Positions 27,401 to 34,741 of a DNA stretch of 64,000 bases are shown piece after piece. This stretch comes from CAIVAT01 sp037133475. GTDB taxonomy: Bacteria; Bacteroidota; Bacteroidia; Bacteroidales; FEN-979. Numbering within the stretch: position 1 is the stretch's first letter; every line of letters begins with the position of its first letter. Where the stretch lies: positions 38,421 to 102,420 of the forward strand of contig JBAXOB010000011.1 of NCBI GenBank assembly GCA_037133475.1, read 5' to 3'. The notes under the pieces are model-generated. The model was not told the origin of the DNA. It ran no database searches and saw nothing but the letters and a program-made list of their open reading frames with translations. The position numbers were made by a program, and so were the translations under genes.

Positions 27401-27984
27401 ACCATCTGGCGTTTATATACATCTCCGTCGCGCGTGGGATCGGTGGCGGGATGACGCATCAGCTCCAGGTAAAAGTCACCGCCAAACAGCTTCTTATATT
27501 CCAGGATGACCTGTTCAGCCTTCGCAAGGTTCCCTGCCTGGATGGCCCGCGGGATCTCCCCGGCCAGGCAGGCGGAGGAGGCGATCAGTCCTTCGTGATA
27601 TTGAGCCAGCAGTTGTTTGTCGATACGGGGCTTATAATAATGGCCTTCAGTCCAGGAAAACGAGATGAGCTTCAGCAGGTTATTGTATCCCTTGGCATTC
27701 TTGGCCAGCAGGATCAGGTGATCACCCTTGCGGTCGATCATCTCCGATTTATCCTTGTGACCGCGCCTGGCCACATAGGTCTCACAGCCGAAAATGGGCT
27801 TGAAATCCTCATATTTTGCTGCCGCCTCTGCAAACTCCTTGATACCATAGAGGTTTCCATGGTCGGTCACTGCCGCTCCCCGCATGCCAAGCGATGCTGC
27901 CTTGCCTACCATCTCCTTGATGCGACAGGCTCCGTCGAGAATAGAATATTGTGTATGTAGGTGTAAATGAATAAAATCAACCAT
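24481..27984 (-). CDS. dnaE: DNA polymerase III subunit alpha
   Basis: Replicative polymerase of the C family (DnaE1 type). I chose ATG 27984 because the protein then begins MVDFIHLHLHTQYSILDG, the standard PHP-domain start; the open frame extends further upstream but the extra sequence has no homology features. The product is 1,167 residues, close to E. coli alpha (1,160). The PHP domain is N-terminal. The palm carries PDIDIDF with catalytic Asp407 and Asp409. A helix-hairpin-helix region follows, and the OB fold is seen near the C-terminus (DVTFAGIVIEANHKVG ... SFVVEDYF). It leads a collinear minus-strand run (trxA, DUF58, valS, SDR, GTPase). Confidence 0.96.
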   Translation of the reverse strand: MVDFIHLHLHTQYSILDGACRIKEMVGKAASLGMRGAAVTDHGNLYGIKEFAEAAAKYEDFKPIFGCETYVARRGHKDKSEMIDRKGDHLILLAKNAKGYNNLLKLISFSWTEGHYYKPRIDKQLLAQYHEGLIASSACLAGEIPRAIQAGNLAKAEQVILEYKKLFGGDFYLELMRHPATDPTRDGDVYKRQMVVGDELVKLAHKLDVKLLATNDVHFLNEADAEIHDRLLCINTGKFMDDIDRMRYTGQEWFKSKEEMNKLFADIPEALENTIEVLDKVEPYSLNREPIMPDFPLPDGFTDPDEYLRHLTMIGAEKRYPEITQEIADRIDFELAVIKHMGYPGYFLIVQDFLNAARSMGVSVGPGRGSAAGSVVAFCIRITDVDPLKFDLLFERFLNPDRISMPDIDIDFDEDGRDRVLKWVVEKYGKNKVAQVITFGTMAAKGAIRDVGRVQRLPLDEVNRICKLVPTKPGITLKAAYEEVPELKAARTSPNPLIAETMRIAESLEGSVRQTGLHACGIIISRDDLTEYIPITISKETELFVTQFDGSFIEKVGMLKMDFLGLKTLSIIKDAVRNINNSRGVDIDMDNLPFDDAATYELFSQGKTTGIFQFESDGMKKYLRELKPNKIEDLIAMNALYRPGPMDYIPSFIARKHGREKIAYDIPSMEKYLKDTYGITVYQEQVMLLSQELAGFTKGQADSLRKAMGKKIEHMMTELKPKFFDGCRNNGHDEEVVKKIWNDWMAFTDYAFNKSHSACYAYVAYRMAWLKAHYPAEFMAAVLSRNLNDLKEITLFLDECKRMHIPVLGPDVNESSNAFFANKRGEIRFGMAGIKNVGEAAVTSIVEERVKGGPYTSIFDMTRRINSHTVNKRCMESLAKAGAFDCFENTHRAQYFYQENSDDMVFLEKLIRHATDYHARKDSMQQSLFGEAEEIHFPELTMPECRPWSKLEQLKFEKEVTGFYMSGHPLDDYQLEIDQFCNMTIEDLKQDLRGLKGKDVTFAGIVIEANHKVGKTGKPYGSFVVEDYFNFISLTMFSEEYLRWKHMLEAGQYVFLKARIESRFDSPDQMSIRVNQVTLLPEVLEKFSKLLSVTVFLNDLTAESISKLVQAAKFHKGKCSMRIRVHDPLENTTIDLPSKKFRVNPKELIGALADMPEFQVRVVGDIG

Positions 27985-28105
27985 GAGTTTGGGATAATTT
28001 CCGAAGGTGGACCGAGGCGGTAAAATTATTTCAAAATCCCCTATGAAATCCGGTTGTTGATAAATTATCCGGAGACAGGAGCAAACAACCCAATCTTCTA
28101 TCGCG

Positions 28106-28113
28106 TACCTTTG
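28106..28113 (+). promoter_or_regulatory. Putative -7 element for the DUF2231 gene
   Basis: TACCTTTG, an exact match to TAnnTTTG, ends 16 nt before ATG 28130. No convincing TTTG is found 17-21 bp upstream. Confidence 0.4.
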
Positions 28114-28129
28114 CTTAAAAATCAAGGGT

Positions 28130-28558
28130 ATGTTTAATGTAACGCATGTTCACCCGATGCTGGTTCATTTTCCGATCGCACTCATCACGGTTGGTTTTGT
28201 TTTCGATCTCTTTTCCGCTTTCCGGAAAAACGGGCCCTGCCTGTCGAAGACCGGCTTCTGGCTCGAAACGATCGGCATGGCAGGGGCGATCGTTGCCTTC
28301 GCGAGCGGCTATTTCCTTACCAGCCCGATGGAGGGCGATGCCGGGATGATGCGTGACAAACATGAACTGTTTGCCACGATCGCACTGATCACGGTCATCG
28401 CGGCGACCTTCGGCCGCATGGCGGCCCTGTACCTGAAAAAGAATTCCGCAGCAGTGCGTTATGGCTTACTTGCACTTATAATGACCGCCTTTATCTTTAT
28501 CGCCATGACGACATACCTGGGTGGTTCGCTGGTGATGGATTATATGATCGGGTTGTAG
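28130..28558 (+). CDS. DUF2231 integral membrane protein
   Basis: A 142-residue protein with four predicted membrane segments. It begins with the DUF2231 signature HVHPMLVHFPIALITVGFVFDLF, followed by GAIVAFASGYFLTSP and MRDKHELFATIALITV, and ends MTTYLGGSLVMDYMIGL. DUF2231 proteins are small inner-membrane proteins of unknown function; the conserved His residues in the first and third segments suggest metal or haem binding, an inference only. Read divergently from dnaE. The VOC gene follows after 21 bp on the same strand and may be cotranscribed. Confidence 0.85.
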   Translation: MFNVTHVHPMLVHFPIALITVGFVFDLFSAFRKNGPCLSKTGFWLETIGMAGAIVAFASGYFLTSPMEGDAGMMRDKHELFATIALITVIAATFGRMAALYLKKNSAAVRYGLLALIMTAFIFIAMTTYLGGSLVMDYMIGL

Positions 28559-28579
28559 AAACTTAATAAAACGAATTGT

Positions 28580-28999
28580 ATGACAAAAGGAGTCTGGATC
28601 AATCTCCCGGTAAAAAATATCAACAGGTCAAGAGAATTCTATACATCCCTTGGCTTTTCATTCAACACCCGGCATGGCAACACCGACCATTCAGCCGCCA
28701 TGGTGGTCGGCGAAAAAGAGGTCATTGTGATGCTTTTTGACGAACCCGCCTTTAAAAGTTTTACCGGCGGTGAAATTGCCGATACGGCAAAGGTTGCAGA
28801 AGTTCTGCTCTCCATTGATGCCTCCGGCAAGGAGGAGGTGGACGAGATGGCTGCAAAGGCTGTGAAGGCCGGCGGCAAAAGCGATCATATTCCCGCCCCC
28901 ATGAAGGACTGGATGTATGGCTGTATTTTTTCCGACCCCGACGGCCACCGGTGGAATGTTCTATTCATGGACATGGAGAAAATGCCGGGAAAAAGTTAA
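28580..28999 (+). CDS. VOC-family (glyoxalase/extradiol dioxygenase-like) protein
   Basis: A 139-residue vicinal oxygen chelate protein. It shows the paired beta-alpha-beta-beta-beta pattern: first half VWINLPVKNINRSREFYTSLGF, second half ending YGCIFSDPDGHRWNVLFMDM. The tail resembles the PhnB/glyoxalase-like group (F-x-D-P-D-G-H-x-W). Activities in this superfamily range from isomerases to antibiotic-binding proteins, so the reaction is unknown. Cytoplasmic; no signal peptide. Confidence 0.85.
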   Translation: MTKGVWINLPVKNINRSREFYTSLGFSFNTRHGNTDHSAAMVVGEKEVIVMLFDEPAFKSFTGGEIADTAKVAEVLLSIDASGKEEVDEMAAKAVKAGGKSDHIPAPMKDWMYGCIFSDPDGHRWNVLFMDMEKMPGKS

Positions 29000-29105
29000 A
29001 AGACCGGCAATGATTATGTTCGCTTCATTGTGTCCTCGTTGTCTCCCGGCAGTGGCCTGCTGATCCTTTTTCTGAAAACTCATCACGTTTAAATCCAAAT
29101 ACCAA

Positions 29106-30185
29106 ATGAAGAAGCCCTGTCTGCTCAATCCTTTTTATTCAATGATGTTGGTGTTTTTTCTGTTCACATCCTGCTATGGACAGCTGACAGAGACCTTGTC
29201 AAACAGGATAACCATACCGAAAACAACGGTCAAATTTCCTAAAGCCAGGGGGCTCTATAAAATTGCTGAAGCCTGTTGTGCCATACAGGATAAAGCGGGG
29301 AATCTCTGGTTTGGCACGAACGGCGAAGGATTATTCCGCTATGATGGAAAGGTGTTTACAAACTTCACGGAAAAAGAGGGGCTGGACAACCTGATTGTTT
29401 ATTCCCTGTTGCAGGACAAGGCGGGTAACATCTGGGTTGGCACGAAAAGCGGGCTCGCCCTTTACAATGGGGAAACCTTCACCATGATGTACTTCGATGC
29501 GGATTATTCTCCTGATTTTTATAATAAAATCCCGGCAAAAAGAACCCAATCGCCTGAAAACGGGGTCTGGACCATGATGCAGGATAAAAAGGGAACCATC
29601 TGGTTCGGCACCGACAAGGGCGTTTTTTGCTTCAATGGAAAAAAATTCACCCGTTTCCTTAACAGCGATATCATCAACAGGGACAGCCTGCATTTAAAGG
29701 CAATCTTTTCTTTCCTGGAGGACCGGGAGGGGAACATATGGTTTGGTTCCTGCATCGGGGAAGGGATTATCCGGTATGATGGTAAAACAATAAGCCGGGT
29801 ATCGCCCAAAGGGTATGCACGTACGCAATACCTCACAGAAGATAAAATCGGGAACATATGGTTTGGAAGTATCGGAAAAGGGATGTGCCGTTATGACGGG
29901 AAAACCATCAATACCAATGTTTTCGCGGAGAAAGACACGCACGACTTACTCTATCTGATCTGGAAAGATCACGCAGACCGGCTCTGGTTCTGCGAAACAT
30001 TCAAAAACAGGCCGTTGCAATATTTCGACGGGAATGAAACCATTAGTTTTGCCCTGAAAACCGGGATCCCAGACAACAAGATGTTTCCTTTGGTGGAGGA
30101 TAAGGAGGGCAATATCTGGTTTGCCTCTTCAGCCATGGGTTTGTACCGGTATGACGGGAAGGAACTGACTACATTTTCAGAATAG
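29106..30185 (+). CDS. Stand-alone two-component-regulator-type propeller lipoprotein
   Basis: This 359-residue protein consists of Reg_prop repeats. At least six motifs of the form D-x-x-G-N-I-W-F-G-T/S followed by L-x-R-Y-D-G-K occur, for example DKAGNLWFGTNGEGLFRYDGK, which together fit a seven-bladed propeller. The N-terminus has a hydrophobic segment ending LFTSCYGQ, read as a lipobox with Cys around position 22. Such propellers normally form the sensor part of hybrid two-component systems and are followed by a Y_Y_Y domain, a membrane segment and a kinase. Here the protein simply ends after the last blade. It is probably an exported binding protein; ligand unknown. Confidence 0.8.
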   Translation: MKKPCLLNPFYSMMLVFFLFTSCYGQLTETLSNRITIPKTTVKFPKARGLYKIAEACCAIQDKAGNLWFGTNGEGLFRYDGKVFTNFTEKEGLDNLIVYSLLQDKAGNIWVGTKSGLALYNGETFTMMYFDADYSPDFYNKIPAKRTQSPENGVWTMMQDKKGTIWFGTDKGVFCFNGKKFTRFLNSDIINRDSLHLKAIFSFLEDREGNIWFGSCIGEGIIRYDGKTISRVSPKGYARTQYLTEDKIGNIWFGSIGKGMCRYDGKTINTNVFAEKDTHDLLYLIWKDHADRLWFCETFKNRPLQYFDGNETISFALKTGIPDNKMFPLVEDKEGNIWFASSAMGLYRYDGKELTTFSE

Positions 30186-30321
30186 CGGAATATAACAGAG
30201 AAACCTCCGGGCGCCTTTACGAAAACAGTGCTCTGCAATGCATACAGCATTAAGGTGTTACTAGTAACCTGCTCTTTATCAATGGGGCTTTAAAAGCGGC
30301 AACACGCCGATTGCTAGTCCC

Positions 30322-30774
30322 TTATTGATTTATTTTGGATAATGCTGCACTAATATCCTTTGATCTTGCATCCTGAAGAAATTCCCGGTTAGTTGTTATC
30401 ACCCACCCGTTCTGATGTTTATTTGCCACGCCATATTCTTTTGCGACAGTAACAGGCACCTCCAGGGCTTTAATTATCCTGCCTTCTGGATCAAATAGGA
30501 TGACAACCAGATAGTCAAACTCCCATGAGCGTATGATACCCAGTTGAGTTGATCTGGCAACCTCCATTTTCCTTGCCTTGACCTGGAATAACCTTCCTTC
30601 CTTATCCCTGATATCCGCCCCCGAATCAGAAATTTTGAGAAATGAGCCTCCGTAATATCGCAGGGCAATATATTCAGCATACTCACCCACAATATTACTT
30701 GTCCTGCCTAATGCCTTTCCCAGTTTATTAGATGTTTCATTATACGACAACCAAAGTTTCTTTAGATTTTCCAT
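30322..30774 (-). CDS. Orphan protein with PD-(D/E)XK nuclease-like core
   Basis: A 150-residue protein without signal peptide. An early helix carries GEYAEYIALRYYGG, followed by a strand pair SGADIRDKEGRLFQVKARK. A helix with conserved Glu, then D followed by Q/E-x-K, is the layout of the PD-(D/E)XK nuclease fold, here with Gln in place of Glu. The C-terminal part (NGWVITTNREFLQDARSKD) is of the kind seen in small restriction-like proteins. I cannot name a family with certainty. No methylase, toxin or transposase gene adjoins it. It borders the AT-rich gap 30775-31313, so it may be a recent acquisition. Nuclease activity is an inference only. Confidence 0.65.
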   Translation of the reverse strand: MENLKKLWLSYNETSNKLGKALGRTSNIVGEYAEYIALRYYGGSFLKISDSGADIRDKEGRLFQVKARKMEVARSTQLGIIRSWEFDYLVVILFDPEGRIIKALEVPVTVAKEYGVANKHQNGWVITTNREFLQDARSKDISAALSKINQ

Positions 30775-31313
30775 GAATTCAGTTTTAATAATTAAGATAA
30801 ATTGTATGTAAATGAATATTATTTCTCAAACCAAACGCAAAAACCAGAAAATCATCCGATAAATAAATATTGAAAGAATAATTTGATTTAAAATCTATGC
30901 TGCCAAAGGTAAAGAATGTATCAATACTTTCTAAACAATTTCAAAAATAACCTAACAAAAAGATCAATTGGAATTTCCAGGTAGAATTATGGATATCAGA
31001 TATCACTTTTCATATCTGAAATAATTTCAAATTGTGAAGAATGAAATATGAAACGTTGATTGTGAGGTTTTTTATTGCTTTGTTTACAAAAATTTCCATC
31101 TGTCATAACAAAATTATAATGTACACTTTAAGACGTACACTTAATTTGTTTTCGTAAAACCGCATGATAATTGCTCCCGGGAAATGACTTTTCGGATACA
31201 CTTTAACTCCCATTGTTTGATCTGAATAAAGAAAGGGAAACAGGAAATTCAAAAACAAATTGCTTGTCTCGACAAGGCTGTTGATAAAGCAAGCAATGGA
31301 AATTGATTTTGGG
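30775..31313. other. AT-rich intergenic island
   Basis: About 540 bp, clearly richer in A and T than its surroundings, between the start of the orphan nuclease-like gene and the 3' end of the BACON T9SS gene. No coding frame or RNA gene is evident. It contains three related words: GTACACTTTAA (31121-31131), GTACACTTAA (31135-31144) and ATACACTTTAA (31196-31206). Confidence 0.5.
31121..31206. repeat. Three related GTACACTT words
   Basis: GTACACTTTAA at 31121-31131 and GTACACTTAA at 31135-31144 are in tandem 14 bp apart; ATACACTTTAA at 31196-31206 is a third, one-mismatch copy. Possible protein-binding sites or degenerate repeats; no function is shown. Confidence 0.45.
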
Positions 31314-33845
31314 CTACTTTACCAAAACCTTCCTGTAGAAGGTCTCCGTTCCCGCTTCGATCCTTGCCTGGTAGACCCCTTTGGCAACATGGCCGAGGTT
31401 AATACGCAGGGGTTCTTTGTCCAAAAACACCTTCGTCAGGATAACTTTACCTGTGCCATCCATTATCGCAACACTTGCAACCGCGGCGGTAAGGCCTTTT
31501 GTCCTGATCTCAAATATGCCGTCGTTCGGGTTTGGCACAACAAGCAACTCCTCCTTCGCCGGTTCACCGATTCCCGTGGTTCCATCCTGGGTAACGGTAA
31601 CCGCCACCGGGGATAATCCAGGTACGGTCACCGTAATGACCGCGACCCGCTGTCCCGGGGTGAAATGGGAGGCATAGGTGGCCACGATCGATCCGTTGCC
31701 GCTTCCGGCTGGGGTCACCGTGCACCAGGTCTGGCTGCTTGAAACCGTCCATCCGGTATTGGATGTTACAAAAAAGGTGACATTGCCCGGCGCCGCACCA
31801 ACATTCTGGTTGGGAGGCGCAACGGAAAGCAACGGCGCTGCGCCTGCCTGGGTAACGGTAACTACCACGGGAGAAAGACCCGGAACCGTAACGGTGATGT
31901 TGGCCACTCTTGGCATGACACCGGTATTCCCGGCATAGTTCACATATAAGGTTCCGTTGCCCGTTCCCTGGGCGGTAACCAGGCACCAGGCCTGGTCGCT
32001 CACCACGCTCCATGCGCCATTGGAGGTCACGGCAAAACTAGTGGAGCCGGCCGGGCTGGTGACATCTTGGTTTTGCGGGGTAACCGTGAGGGTAGGTGCT
32101 CCTCCTGAAGTGCCGGTGATCAGCACATCGTCGATGGCCCAGGAGTATCCCCAGGTTCCTGTATAATTCCATTTGAACCTGACCTGGCTGTGACCGGCAA
32201 CCCCGGCAACCGCCGCGTTGTAAACGGCAGGATTGGTGGCTGAAGTGGTGGTAAACTGGATGATCTGCGACCAGGTGGCACCGTTGTCGGTACTGCTCGA
32301 CAGCGTTCCCGACGATCCTGTATAGGATTTGAAATAGTGGTTGAACGAAAGATTTACGGTGGTATATGTTGTCAGGTCAAGCACCGGCGAGACCAGGTCG
32401 GCATTCTGCGAATTCCCGGTGCCGTATCCGCCGCTGTTCAGGAAGGCATAATTTCCGTTCAGGGCAGGGAGGGGTGTTTGGCTGGTGATCGCACCAAAGG
32501 TCCACACCTGGCCGTTTCCCTGGTGATCGACCTGCGACCAGCAGGAGGGGATTGAGGTTGTACTGAACCCTTCGCTGAAGGGCAGGGTAAAGCTCGCACA
32601 GGTGGTGGTGAACTGCAGGTCGCCGCCATAAATGGTACTGGTGCCGGCAACGCCGACCAGCCTGAAATGATAGGTAGTTCCTGTTGGAAGTCCGGTAATG
32701 GCTGCATTGACATTGCTTGTGGTTGTCCCCGAGCCTGCTGAAACAACCGGCGTATTGTTCCCATAGGCCGTGGTGGCGCCCCATTCAAAATGCCACGAGG
32801 TGGCAACCCCGTTCGGGTTGACCGACCCGTTCAGGGTAGCCTGTGTCTGCGTGATGCCGGTGGCTGCCAGCGTGGTGATGGCAGGGCCTGCAGAGGATGC
32901 CAGCCAGATGGTGGCATTCATAATGACAATCCGGTGGTTGCCACCGGCATCGCCGGTCCAGCCGTTGTAAAGCTGGTCGTTCGGATCGCCGGTGCCGTCG
33001 TCGCAGGGGGAACTGTCGCCAAAACCCACCACCTTCCCGCTCCCGTAGGTCGCGTGGGCGATCATCACATTGGAATTCCCGAAGGCGGAGCCGGTCTTGT
33101 AGACAACCCCGGTAATGCTGCTGTTCGACGACGGGGTGAGGGTCATCGAGGTTCCGTTGCTCCACATGGCCGCGGTAACGTTACCCATCGGGCCGTGCAG
33201 CAGGGGATCGGCCGGCAGGGAGGGTATGTTGGTGGTTGTTTCGGAGAAATCGGCATAATCGAAGGTAAGGCCGAAGGGATTGACCTGGACGCTGTTGCTG
33301 CTCATAAAGTCATTCCAGATATGGGGCGAATCCCACCCGTCGTTGTTCCTGTCGGAAAGATTATGATCGGAAACCATGAACAACCCGCCGCCATTCTGCA
33401 CAAACTGCATCATGGCAGTCTTTTCGGAGGCAGTGAAGACAATATTGGGTTCACATACCACGAAAACCTTGTAATTCGACAAATCCTGAGCGTTGCCGGC
33501 GTTTCCGTAGGTGATCTGCCCGTTGTAGGGAAGCGTTTCAACGTGGTACCCCTGTTTCACGCATTCGATCCCCCAGGCAGATATACCGCCCTCCCAATAG
33601 GTTTCGGAGGTGGAAGAGGTCACGGTCGATTGCGCCGGGGTGGGCAACTGCTGCGGGTTGGATTCATTTCCCTGGCCAACCACGGCAGGGCCGTTGGTAA
33701 ACCCCAGGTTATGGGTATCGGCATCAATCACCCAGTCGGCATTACCTGCCGTTTCGGCCTTGGTGGCGTCAAACAGGATCTTGACCTGGCTTTTCCCGGT
33801 CTGTGCAAACAGGATCAGGAAGACAAAAAAGAAAATATGTTTCAT
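31314..33845 (-). CDS. Secreted multi-domain protein: amidotransferase-like domain, Fn3, two BACON domains, T9SS sorting domain
   Basis: I chose ATG 33845 over an upstream in-frame TTG because it starts a clean signal peptide (MKHIFFFVFLILFAQTGKSQ). The product is 843 residues. The N-terminal part to about residue 310 (VKILFDATKAETAGNADW ... YKVFVVCEPN ... GGGLFMVSDHN ... NATIWLAS) resembles DUF4350/ThuA-like class I amidotransferase folds without an evident catalytic Cys. An Fn3-like module follows (TQTQATLNGSVNPNG), then a jelly-roll of the choice-of-anchor type (FTLPFSEGFS), two BACON domains each opening near L-x-V-x-P-x-N-Q and ending TVTVPGLSPV, and a type A sorting domain (LVVPNPNDGIFEIRT). 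BACON domains are linked to carbohydrate or mucin binding in gut Bacteroidota. Surface-exposed; substrate unknown. Confidence 0.82.
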   Translation of the reverse strand: MKHIFFFVFLILFAQTGKSQVKILFDATKAETAGNADWVIDADTHNLGFTNGPAVVGQGNESNPQQLPTPAQSTVTSSTSETYWEGGISAWGIECVKQGYHVETLPYNGQITYGNAGNAQDLSNYKVFVVCEPNIVFTASEKTAMMQFVQNGGGLFMVSDHNLSDRNNDGWDSPHIWNDFMSSNSVQVNPFGLTFDYADFSETTTNIPSLPADPLLHGPMGNVTAAMWSNGTSMTLTPSSNSSITGVVYKTGSAFGNSNVMIAHATYGSGKVVGFGDSSPCDDGTGDPNDQLYNGWTGDAGGNHRIVIMNATIWLASSAGPAITTLAATGITQTQATLNGSVNPNGVATSWHFEWGATTAYGNNTPVVSAGSGTTTSNVNAAITGLPTGTTYHFRLVGVAGTSTIYGGDLQFTTTCASFTLPFSEGFSTTSIPSCWSQVDHQGNGQVWTFGAITSQTPLPALNGNYAFLNSGGYGTGNSQNADLVSPVLDLTTYTTVNLSFNHYFKSYTGSSGTLSSSTDNGATWSQIIQFTTTSATNPAVYNAAVAGVAGHSQVRFKWNYTGTWGYSWAIDDVLITGTSGGAPTLTVTPQNQDVTSPAGSTSFAVTSNGAWSVVSDQAWCLVTAQGTGNGTLYVNYAGNTGVMPRVANITVTVPGLSPVVVTVTQAGAAPLLSVAPPNQNVGAAPGNVTFFVTSNTGWTVSSSQTWCTVTPAGSGNGSIVATYASHFTPGQRVAVITVTVPGLSPVAVTVTQDGTTGIGEPAKEELLVVPNPNDGIFEIRTKGLTAAVASVAIMDGTGKVILTKVFLDKEPLRINLGHVAKGVYQARIEAGTETFYRKVLVK

Positions 33846-33975
33846 TGGCTGATTTAGAGAGTGCAAAGGTATAAAAAAGGGTTGCCCGTAAGGCAGGGTA
33901 TGCCCTGTTTCATGTTTATTGCCTGTAAAAAGGCAACCGGTGTTCTATGAACTATGCAATTAATCATTTATTTTA

Positions 33976-34006
33976 TTGGTAAATTCAAATTTTATCCCGA
34001 ATTTTG
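33976..34006 (+). promoter_or_regulatory. Candidate rpsP promoter
   Basis: TTG at 33976-33978, 20 bp, then GAATTTTG at 33999-34006 (first base differs from TAnnTTTG). It lies 51 nt before the rpsP start codon. The intervening leader is made of short ATCAATT/ATCATTC repeats (about 34019-34052). Confidence 0.45.
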
Positions 34007-34057
34007 CACCCCTTTTAATAATCAATTCAATAAATCATTCAATCAATCATTTAACCA

Positions 34058-34702
34058 ATGCCAACCAAAATCAGATTACAGAGAAGAGGTAAAAAGGGAC
34101 AAGCTTTTTACCATATTGTTATTGCGGATGGTCGTGCACCACGTGACGGAAAGTTCATAGAACGAATTGGCATCTACAATCCCATTACAATCCCCGCGGA
34201 GATTGAACTCAATTTCGAAAAGGCCCTTGACTGGCTGAAGAAAGGTGCTCAACCTACTGAAACCGTAAAAGCCATCCTGGCTTACAAAGGTGTTTTATAC
34301 AAGAACCACCTGCTGAAAGGCGTCGAAAAAGGCGCCATGACCCTTGAACAGGCCGACGTTAAATTCCAGACATGGCTTGATGAAAAACACCTGAAGATCT
34401 CCAGCAAGAAGAACGAACAGGATCTGACCTCCAAAAATTCCAGGAAGGCACTTCTTGAAGCTGAAACAAAAGTCAATGAAGCAAAGGCTGATGCCATTGC
34501 CCAGAAACTGAACAAAGCACGTCTCGACGAAGCAGCCCAGGCTGCCGAAGCAAGGGAGGCCCGCGAAGCTGCCCAGGCTGCCGAAGCTGCAAAATTAGCC
34601 GAAGCGCTTGCCGCCAAAGTCGCTGAAACCGCCGAAGCTGCCGCCGAACCAGTAGTCGAAGCAGCTCCTGAAGCACCCGCTGCTGCGCCTGAGGCTGAAT
34701 AA
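34058..34702 (+). CDS. rpsP: 30S ribosomal protein S16 with long Ala/Glu-rich C-terminal extension
   Basis: Residues 1-80 are a standard S16 domain (PTKIRLQRRGKKGQAFYHIV ... IGIYNPIT), an early-binding 30S protein contacting 16S rRNA. The E. coli protein ends at 82 residues; this one has 214. The extra part has a charged helical region (residues about 85-150, TLEQADVKFQTWLDEKHLK) and a tail of repeated A-x-E-A words (AAQAAEAREAREAAQAAEA) ending in Pro/Ala/Glu. S16 extensions occur in Bacteroidota but the Ala/Glu tail here is long. It could form a solvent-exposed helix on the ribosome. rimM follows after 39 bp. Confidence 0.95.
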   Translation: MPTKIRLQRRGKKGQAFYHIVIADGRAPRDGKFIERIGIYNPITIPAEIELNFEKALDWLKKGAQPTETVKAILAYKGVLYKNHLLKGVEKGAMTLEQADVKFQTWLDEKHLKISSKKNEQDLTSKNSRKALLEAETKVNEAKADAIAQKLNKARLDEAAQAAEAREAREAAQAAEAAKLAEALAAKVAETAEAAAEPVVEAAPEAPAAAPEAE

Positions 34703-34741
34703 TCCTGCCTGCGGAACGAGAATATTTGAAATATTCCACCA

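Noticed and set aside
26965..27960. 331-codon plus-strand frame opposite dnaE
   Set aside because: The minus strand codes for the PHP and adjacent domains of the DNA polymerase; the antisense frame is a shadow.
27985..28125. Upstream extension of dnaE
   Set aside because: Extra N-terminal residues have no homology to DnaE; the MVDFIHLHLHTQ start is the family start.
32790..33857. 355-codon plus-strand frame opposite the BACON protein gene
   Set aside because: Gly/Val-rich antisense shadow of a gene with signal peptide and sorting domain on the other strand.
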